Shown: positions 22,943 through 27,833 of the stretch, one piece after another
Position numbering within the stretch: the stretch's first letter is position 1
How the letters are laid out: every line of letters begins with the position of its first letter
Assembly (NCBI GenBank): GCA_045644665.1
Contig: JAZRHH010000026.1
Coordinates: 1-27,833, forward strand
From: RGIG9115 sp045644665
Lineage (GTDB): Bacteria; Bacillota; Clostridia; UBA1381
DNA length: 27,833 nucleotides
Direction: 5' to 3'
Notes under the pieces: generated by a model
What the model saw: only the letters and a program-made list of their open reading frames with translations
Database searches by the model: none
Told to the model about the DNA's origin: nothing
Position numbers and translations under genes: made by a program

Positions 22943-23002
22943 GAATTTCAACTCCTTATAGAATTTCCCGTTATTATAATATGTGGTTGATGTAAATTTG
23001 CT

Positions 23003-23014
23003 AATGTGCACATT
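23003..23014. promoter_or_regulatory. 12-bp perfect palindrome upstream of the ZIP gene
   Basis: AATGTGCACATT is its own reverse complement. It lies about 25-36 bp upstream of the minus-strand TATAAT at 22973-22978, at or just above where a -35 would fall; no good -35 is visible. It could be an operator for a metal-responsive repressor, but it does not match a Zur or Fur box that I can recall exactly. Confidence 0.35.
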
Positions 23015-23082
23015 GGGAAATAGTCAAAATGTATATATGTTTACTAAAACTCATAATTTCTTTTATTTTTTCAAGTTTTCTG

Positions 23083-23111
23083 TTGACAAGAGGGAAAATA
23101 TATTGTATAAT
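23083..23111 (+). promoter_or_regulatory. Consensus sigma-A promoter of the ylxM-ffh operon
   Basis: TTGACA (23083-23088), 17 bp and TATAAT (23106-23111) match the consensus fully. The leader to the ylxM ATG is about 35 nt. Confidence 0.92.
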
Positions 23112-23151
23112 GTGTAAAGTGTTAAACCTTTACAGATAAGGGAGATAGAAA

Positions 23152-23499
23152 ATGAGTAAAAATCTTAGTGTTAGTCTTCTTATGGATTTTTACGGGCAGC
23201 TTTTAACACCAAAGCAGCTTGAAGCATTAGAATATTATTATTATGATGATTTATCTCTTGCAGAAATTGCAGACCAGATGAGCATAAGCCGTCAGGGAGT
23301 ACGCGATTTTATAAAAAGAGGGGAAAAACAGCTTCTCGAACTTGAGGAAAAGCTTGGACTTGCCCAGAGGTTTGAGAAAATAAAGCTAAAGATAGAAAAG
23401 ATAGATACGCTTGCAGATAAACTATCATATATGTCAGGCAAAAGCTCGGAAATTGAGGAGCTTAAAGCCTTGACGCAGCAGGTAGTAGAAGAATTATAA
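23152..23499 (+). CDS. ylxM: YlxM-family DNA-binding protein, SRP-associated
   Basis: The 115-residue protein has the YlxM/p13 family layout: a short N-terminal helix, then a sigma-70 region 4-like helix-turn-helix at about 19-60 (LTPKQLEALEYYYYDDLS, then LAEIADQMSISRQGVRDFIK), then a charged coiled coil (60-115). It sits immediately before ffh, as is usual in Firmicutes, and in streptococci it is reported to modulate signal recognition particle activity. The ATG has AAGGGAG upstream. It is the first gene of the operon. Confidence 0.9.
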   Translation: MSKNLSVSLLMDFYGQLLTPKQLEALEYYYYDDLSLAEIADQMSISRQGVRDFIKRGEKQLLELEEKLGLAQRFEKIKLKIEKIDTLADKLSYMSGKSSEIEELKALTQQVVEEL

Positions 23500-23524
23500 A
23501 AAGTGTTGAATAGGGGTGACAGAG

Positions 23525-24868
23525 TTGGCATTTGAAAGCTTGGGCGATAAGCTCCAGGGCGTTTTTAAAAAACTTAAAGGCAGAGGAAAGCTTAACGAAA
23601 AAGATATCAAGGATGCAATGAGAGAAGTTAAACTTGCACTTCTTGAGGCGGATGTTAACTTTAAGGTTGTAAAACATTTTGTAAATTCTGTTTCTGAAAA
23701 GGCTGTGGGGCAAGAGGTTATGGAATCCCTGACCCCCGGTCAGCAAATAGTTAAAATTGTTAATGAAGAACTCACTGCTCTTATGGGTGGAGAGTGTACA
23801 AGACTAGAATTTGATAATAAGCCCCCTACAGTATTTATGATGTGTGGCTTGCAGGGTGCAGGTAAAACAACTGCTACAGGTAAGCTTGCAAAGCACCTTA
23901 TAAAGAGTATGGGAAAAAGACCTTTGCTTGTTGCTGCAGACGTATACAGACCTGCCGCAATTAAACAGCTTGAGGTTTTGGGAGAACAGGTAAAAGCAGC
24001 CGTATTTTCTATGGGAACGGATGTAAGTCCTGTTGAAATTGCAAAAAAAGCGGTAGAGCATGCAAGAATTCATGGCAATGACCCTGTTATTATAGATACA
24101 GCCGGACGCCTTCATATAGATGAAGAGCTTATGAATGAGCTAAAGGGCATTAAGGACGCTGTAAACCCAAGAGAGATACTACTTGTTGTTGACGCAATGA
24201 CAGGTCAGGATGCAGTTAATGTAGCAGAGAGCTTTAATACAGAGCTTGATATTACAGGTGTTATTCTTTCAAAGCTGGACGGCGATACACGAGGCGGTGC
24301 AGCTCTATCTGTAAAGCACGTGACAGGAAAACCTATAAAACTTGCATCTGTTGGCGAAAAGCTTGGTGACCTTGAGCCTTTTTATCCGGACCGTATGGCA
24401 TCAAGAATACTTGGCATGGGTGATGTTTTAAGTCTTATAGACAAGGCGCAAGAGGTAATTGACGAGGAAAAAGCAGCAGAGCTTGAAAAGAAAATTAAGC
24501 AAAGCACCTTTGACCTTGACGATTTTCTTGAACAATTTAAGCAAATTCGTAAAATGGGCTCAATTGCACAAATTATGGGAATGCTTCCGGGCGTTGATAA
24601 AAAAATGCTTGAAGCAGTTGATACAGAGGAAAATGAAAAGCGTCTTGTTCATATAGAGGCAATTATTCAATCAATGACAAAAGAGGAAAGACAAAAGCCT
24701 CAAATAATCGGTGCAAACCGTAAAATCCGTATTGCAAAGGGCAGCGGAACAAGAGTTCAGGACGTAAATCAGCTTTTAAAACAATTTGCAGATATGCAAA
24801 AAATGATGAAACAGTTTTCCGGCGGCAAACAGCAGAAAATGCTGAAACGCCTACGTAAATTTCGTTAA
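23525..24868 (+). CDS. ffh: Signal recognition particle protein Ffh
   Basis: Ffh binds 4.5S/SRP RNA and signal sequences of nascent proteins and targets ribosomes to FtsY at the membrane. The 447-residue protein has the N domain (1-85). The G domain follows, with P-loop GLQGAGKTT (108-116), DVYRPAAIKQLE, DTAGRLHIDE and LSKLDGDTRGGAALS. The Met-rich M domain carries MGSIAQIMGMLPG and the RNA-binding RIAKGSGTRVQDVNQLLKQF. I chose the TTG at 23525, which gives MAFESLGDKLQ as in the family and has AGGGG eight bases upstream; a GTG at 23516 would overlap that site. Confidence 0.97.
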   Translation: MAFESLGDKLQGVFKKLKGRGKLNEKDIKDAMREVKLALLEADVNFKVVKHFVNSVSEKAVGQEVMESLTPGQQIVKIVNEELTALMGGECTRLEFDNKPPTVFMMCGLQGAGKTTATGKLAKHLIKSMGKRPLLVAADVYRPAAIKQLEVLGEQVKAAVFSMGTDVSPVEIAKKAVEHARIHGNDPVIIDTAGRLHIDEELMNELKGIKDAVNPREILLVVDAMTGQDAVNVAESFNTELDITGVILSKLDGDTRGGAALSVKHVTGKPIKLASVGEKLGDLEPFYPDRMASRILGMGDVLSLIDKAQEVIDEEKAAELEKKIKQSTFDLDDFLEQFKQIRKMGSIAQIMGMLPGVDKKMLEAVDTEENEKRLVHIEAIIQSMTKEERQKPQIIGANRKIRIAKGSGTRVQDVNQLLKQFADMQKMMKQFSGGKQQKMLKRLRKFR

Positions 24869-24924
24869 AAATGGATAATATTCATTTTAAATATTAAACT
24901 TCACTTGAGGGAGGTGAAATACAA

Positions 24925-25167
24925 ATGGCAGTAAAAATCAGACTTAGAAGAATGGGTGCAAAGAAGGCTCCTTTCTACAGAGTAGTAGTTGCTGATTCAA
25001 GATATCCGCGTGACGGCAGATTTATCGAAGAAATTGGAACATACAACCCAATGACAGAGCCTGCAACAGTTGAAATTGATGCAGAAAAGGCTAAGAAATG
25101 GATTGGTAACGGCGCACAGCCTACTGATACAGTAAAAGCACTTTTAAAGAAATCAAACATCCTTTAA
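24925..25167 (+). CDS. rpsP: 30S ribosomal protein S16
   Basis: The 80-residue protein has the S16 signatures MAVKIRLRRMGAKKAPFYRV and VADSRYPRDGRFIEEIGTYN, and the normal short length. It binds 16S rRNA early in assembly of the small subunit. The start has GGGAGG upstream. It lies 56 nt after ffh and 24 nt before khpA, in the usual operon order. Confidence 0.98.
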   Translation: MAVKIRLRRMGAKKAPFYRVVVADSRYPRDGRFIEEIGTYNPMTEPATVEIDAEKAKKWIGNGAQPTDTVKALLKKSNIL

Positions 25168-25191
25168 TAGCTTTTTATCGGGAGGATAAAT

Positions 25192-25419
25192 ATGAAGCAA
25201 GTATTGGAATTAGTTGCAAAATCGCTTGTTGATAATCCTGATGCTGTTACTGTTACAGAAGTTGATGGCGAGGACGGTATTGTTCTTGAGCTAAGAGTAG
25301 CCGAGGGTGATATGGGTAAAGTCATTGGCAGACAGGGAAGAATAGCAAAAGCTATAAGAACTGTTGTAAAGGCTGCAGCAAATCGTGAAAACAAGCGTGT
25401 AAGTGTTGAAATTATCTGA
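25192..25419 (+). CDS. khpA: KH-domain RNA-binding protein KhpA (YlqC)
   Basis: The 75-residue protein is a single KH domain with the GKVIGRQGRIAKAIR loop (GxxG motif as GRQG) near residues 42-56. KhpA forms a complex with KhpB/Jag and binds RNA; in pneumococcus it affects cell elongation and division. Position between rpsP and rimM is the usual one. The start has GGGAGG upstream. A strong intrinsic terminator follows within 26 nt. Confidence 0.95.
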   Translation: MKQVLELVAKSLVDNPDAVTVTEVDGEDGIVLELRVAEGDMGKVIGRQGRIAKAIRTVVKAAANRENKRVSVEII

Positions 25420-25444
25420 TTTTGACACAGGTGCAGTATTTGAG

Positions 25445-25470
25445 AAAATCCGCCCTATGCGGATTTTTTT
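25445..25470 (+). terminator. Intrinsic terminator between khpA and rimM
   Basis: AAAATCCGC (25445-25453) and GCGGATTTT (25459-25467) form a perfect 9-bp stem with a 5-nt loop and a further three Ts. It sits in an otherwise continuous operon. No new promoter with a good -10 is visible between it and rimM, so it must be read through in part or act as an attenuator. Confidence 0.85.
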
Positions 25471-25502
25471 CAATATTGCCTTGCAAGAGAGGGGATTTAA
25501 TT

Positions 25503-26009
25503 ATGGAAATGCTTGAAATTGGAAAAATAATAAATACTCACGGTTTAAGAGGTGATGTAAAAGTTACATCATGGACAGATACACCGGAGGATTTTGAAAA
25601 TATAAAAAAAGCTTATGTAAAAAAAGGCGGAGAAGAAATTCTTTTAAATATAAAATATGTAAAATATCAAAAAAATAATTTGATTATAAAGTTTAAGGAA
25701 ATAAACTCTATTGAGGAAGCAGAAACCTTTAAAAATCTTGTACTTAAGACAGAAAAATCCGAGCTTCCGCCCCTTCCGGAAGGAATATACTATATTGCAG
25801 ATTTAATAGGCTGCGTTGTAGTAGATAATGAAGGAACAGAAAAAGGAAAAGTTATAGATGTCTTTTCTGCCGGTGCCGGCAACGTTTACGAGGTACAGGC
25901 AGAAAATGGGAAAAAGCTTTATCTTCCTGCAAATGAGGGCACTATAATCAGTACAGATATAGAAAATAAAAAAATTGTTATGAATATACCTGATGGGTTG
26001 GAGGACTAA
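25503..26009 (+). CDS. rimM: Ribosome maturation factor RimM
   Basis: The 168-residue protein has the RimM N-terminal domain (about 1-85, with IGKIINTHGLRGDVKV) and a C-terminal PRC-barrel (about 95-165, with YYIADLIGCVV and NVYEVQ, then ENGKKLYLPA). It assists 30S subunit assembly by acting with S19 and 16S rRNA. The frame stays open back to 25422 through the terminator hairpin, but the ATG at 25503 has AGGGGA upstream and matches the family N-terminus. It directly precedes trmD. Confidence 0.96.
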   Translation: MEMLEIGKIINTHGLRGDVKVTSWTDTPEDFENIKKAYVKKGGEEILLNIKYVKYQKNNLIIKFKEINSIEEAETFKNLVLKTEKSELPPLPEGIYYIADLIGCVVVDNEGTEKGKVIDVFSAGAGNVYEVQAENGKKLYLPANEGTIISTDIENKKIVMNIPDGLED

Positions 26010-26747
26010 ATGAAAACTTTTCATGTTCTTACGCTTTTTCCTGAAATGCTTGAGGCTGTTCTTGGAAACAGTATTATAGGCAGAGCAGAAAAAGCAGGAT
26101 TGATTGGACTTGAATTTATAAATATACGGGACTTTGCATTTAATAAGCATAAGAAAACCGATCTTTATCCATACGGTGGAGGCGGCGGTATGATAATGAC
26201 ACCGGAGCCTATTTATGCCGCATGGGAGGATATTGTAAAACGCGTGGAAGAAAAACCTCTTACAATATATATGTCGCCGCAGGGCAGGGTTTTTAATCAA
26301 GGCATAGCAAAAGAGCTTCTTCCAAACGACCATATTATAATACTTTGCGGACACTATGAAGGTGTAGACCAAAGAATAATTGACGAAATTGTTGATATGG
26401 AAATATCAATGGGTGACTTTGTATTAACAGGCGGCGAAATTCCTGCAATGGCAGTAATAGACGCTGTTGCCCGCATGGTTCCCGGTGTGCTCACAAACGA
26501 AGACTCTTATTCTGAGGAATCACATTTTTCGGGGCTTTTAGAACACCCACAGTATACAAGGCCCGAGGAGTTTATGGGTAGACGTGTTCCCGATGTTTTG
26601 CTTTCTGGACATCACGCAAATATTCTTAAGTGGAAAAGGGAACAATCCCTCTTAAATACTCTTAAAAAGCGTCCCGACATGCTCCAAAAAGCAGAGCTTA
26701 CAGAGGCAGACATAAAATTTCTAAAGGAATGTGAAAAAAATGACTAA
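26010..26747 (+). CDS. trmD: tRNA (guanine-N1)-methyltransferase
   Basis: TrmD methylates G37 of certain tRNAs to m1G with S-adenosylmethionine, preventing frameshifting. The 245-residue SPOUT protein has the deep-knot motifs YGGGGGMIMTPEPIY, LCGHYEGVDQRI and ISMGDFVLTGGE, followed by AVIDAVARMVPGVL and the tRNA-binding C-terminus HPQYTRPEEFMGR. Its ATG starts one base after the rimM stop and uses GGAGG within rimM. The expected rplS does not follow; a histidine phosphatase gene overlaps the end by 8 nt. Confidence 0.97.
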   Translation: MKTFHVLTLFPEMLEAVLGNSIIGRAEKAGLIGLEFINIRDFAFNKHKKTDLYPYGGGGGMIMTPEPIYAAWEDIVKRVEEKPLTIYMSPQGRVFNQGIAKELLPNDHIIILCGHYEGVDQRIIDEIVDMEISMGDFVLTGGEIPAMAVIDAVARMVPGVLTNEDSYSEESHFSGLLEHPQYTRPEEFMGRRVPDVLLSGHHANILKWKREQSLLNTLKKRPDMLQKAELTEADIKFLKECEKND

Positions 26748-27378
26748 CCTTATTTTTATAAGACACGGAGAAAGTGTTGCAAATAAAGATGATGTATGTA
26801 TAGGACATACAGATCTGGATTTGTCTGAAACAGGCAGGATTCAGGCGAAGCTTACAGCAGAATATATAGTCAAAAATTTTAAGGTTGACAAGATATATTC
26901 AAGCGACCTTAAAAGAGCATATAACACAGCAAAGGCTGTCGGAGACATGCTTGGTATGCCTGTTATAGGAGAACAAAATCTCAGAGAGGTTTATTTTGGA
27001 CAGTGGGAATATCGCAAAATACAGGATTTGATAGATAACGAAGAAGAATTTAAATATTGGAAACTTGATATTTCCAAGACAAAATGCCCCGGCGGAGAAA
27101 CCGTGGCACATATGTATGACAGAATACTTGCTGCTGTAGAGAAAATTGCAAAAGAAAATGACGGAAAAACAGTAGTTATCGCATCTCATGCAACACCAAT
27201 TCGTGCAATACAGTGTGCTTGTGAGGGCAAAACTATGGATGGGATGAAAGACATTTCGTGGGTTTCAAATGCGTCAGTAAGTACAGCTGCATACGAAAAC
27301 GGTAAATTTAAAAAAATAGAATTTTCACAGGACAGTCACCTGGGAGAGCTTGTAACAAATCTGCCGTCACGAGTATGA
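26740..27378 (+). CDS. Histidine phosphatase family protein (phosphoglycerate mutase-like)
   Basis: The 212-residue protein has the RHG motif FIRHGES (catalytic His9), Arg59 in SSDLKRAYNTA, acidic Glu83 in LREVYFGQWE and the second catalytic His150 in VVIASHATPIRA. It belongs to the broad-specificity acid phosphatase side of the family (CobC/PhoE-like); the substrate is unknown. The ATG at 26740 has AAAGGA eleven bases upstream; a GTG at 26731 would lie only two bases from that site. It overlaps trmD by 8 nt and thus is probably coupled to it. Confidence 0.92.
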   Translation: MTNLIFIRHGESVANKDDVCIGHTDLDLSETGRIQAKLTAEYIVKNFKVDKIYSSDLKRAYNTAKAVGDMLGMPVIGEQNLREVYFGQWEYRKIQDLIDNEEEFKYWKLDISKTKCPGGETVAHMYDRILAAVEKIAKENDGKTVVIASHATPIRAIQCACEGKTMDGMKDISWVSNASVSTAAYENGKFKKIEFSQDSHLGELVTNLPSRV

Positions 27379-27382
27379 TTTT

Positions 27383-27733
27383 TTATGCTTTGGCACCTGT
27401 AAAGGAGCCTAACAAGCCGCATATGAAGCATATAATCAGGAACACATAAAATGATGTGCCTGACGGAAAATGACCTACTATCAGAGATATGATAATTATA
27501 GCAGCTATAATGCTGAAAAAGGTTGATACAATTCCCTTAAGTACTCCGGATGTGTCTGCGGAGCGTGCAACAGGTAAGCTGCCTAAAAAGGAGCAAAGTC
27601 CAAGCAGTACCCAAAGCACGCCTTTTAGTACAGGCAGGGGTATGTCTGTATATATGTTTATTACAGAAATAACTGAAATAACAATAGCCATTAAAATAAC
27701 AGTAAATGCAGAGCCTTTGATAATACCTCTCAT
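27383..27733 (-). CDS. TIGR04086-like small membrane protein
   Basis: The 116-residue protein has four hydrophobic helices (about 10-28, 36-52, 67-86 and 92-112) with very short loops, and a basic start MRGIIKGSAF. The layout and the LKGVLWVLLGLCSFLGSLPVAR segment recall the TIGR04086 family of small Clostridia membrane proteins of unknown role. The ATG at 27733 has AAAGGA ten bases upstream. It is convergent with the histidine phosphatase gene, 4 nt apart. The family assignment is from memory of style. Confidence 0.6.
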   Translation of the reverse strand: MRGIIKGSAFTVILMAIVISVISVINIYTDIPLPVLKGVLWVLLGLCSFLGSLPVARSADTSGVLKGIVSTFFSIIAAIIIISLIVGHFPSGTSFYVFLIICFICGLLGSFTGAKA

Positions 27734-27816
27734 TTTAGTTCATTCCTTTTGCATATATTATGTTATTTCATTTATATGATAAATAGAAAAAAATATTCCT
27801 GTTAAAAAAATATTGC

Positions 27817-27822
27817 ATTATA
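27817..27822 (-). promoter_or_regulatory. Candidate -10 for the small membrane gene at the right edge
   Basis: On the minus strand TATAAT (27822-27817) lies about 84 nt before the start at 27733. Its -35 would fall beyond the window end, so the promoter cannot be completed here. Confidence 0.35.
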
Positions 27823-27833
27823 CAATTTACAAG

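Noticed and set aside
1..27833. CRISPR arrays, insertion sequences, integrases or prophage genes
   Set aside because: No regularly spaced repeats, transposase or phage structural frames were seen; the Y-family polymerase and dUTPase alone are not evidence of a mobile element.

Overview
The window is a low-GC, gene-dense stretch of bacterial chromosome that reads as an anaerobic Clostridia-type Firmicute. The reasons are: strong Shine-Dalgarno sites with frequent ATG/TTG starts, sigma-A promoters of the TTGACA-17 bp-TATAAT type (many with an extended TGn -10), and lineage-typical genes. These include a DnaD-domain protein, YlxM next to ffh, YkvI, DUF1846, a clostridial-type dUTPase, a UvrX-like Y-family polymerase with YolD, and S-layer-homology domains. 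A gut Clostridia lineage is plausible, but the species cannot be named from this window. I see no phage, insertion sequence, CRISPR array or plasmid feature.

Layout. Positions 1-1145 (minus) hold the start of a coiled-coil protein resembling a V-type ATPase G/H subunit, and a conserved Cys-rich protein of unknown role. Positions 1282-3069 are a carD-ispD-ispF operon (RNA-polymerase-binding regulator plus two MEP isoprenoid enzymes). Positions 3085-7077 hold gyrA, an overlapping cyclophilin and a DnaD-domain protein. A convergent small membrane gene (7074-7370, minus) uses a terminator lying inside the DnaD-domain gene. Positions 7468-11138 run folA, an RpiR-type regulator, a HI0933-type flavoprotein and a stand-alone PTS-IIC-like membrane protein. 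A LOG-family enzyme (minus) and a YkvI-type transporter follow, facing apart. Positions 13029-13388 are a Pro-Val-Thr-Tyr tRNA cluster with its own promoter and terminator.

Positions 13552-15918 hold a HAD phosphatase and a DUF1846 protein, each with its own promoter. Positions 15963-17303 are a compact two-gene unit: a coiled-coil zinc-ribbon protein and a tail-anchored coiled-coil protein. It has its own promoter and probable terminator and no function I recognise. Positions 17336-19260 are a Y-family polymerase/YolD pair, followed by a secreted phosphodiester-glycosidase-like enzyme with three SLH repeats. dut and a ZIP metal transporter lie on the minus strand (21592-22942). From 23083 a consensus promoter drives ylxM-ffh-rpsP-khpA-rimM-trmD and a histidine phosphatase, with a strong intrinsic terminator between khpA and rimM. 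A small four-helix membrane protein closes the window on the minus strand.

Most of the window is core chromosome. The items most worth a second look are the zinc-ribbon/tail-anchor pair, the Phe at the GyrA quinolone-contact position, the terminators embedded in opposing or same-strand coding sequence, the khpA/rimM terminator, and the Cys-rich unknown protein at 327-1145. Start codons were often moved inward from the longest frame, using ribosome-binding sites and family N-termini; each case is explained.
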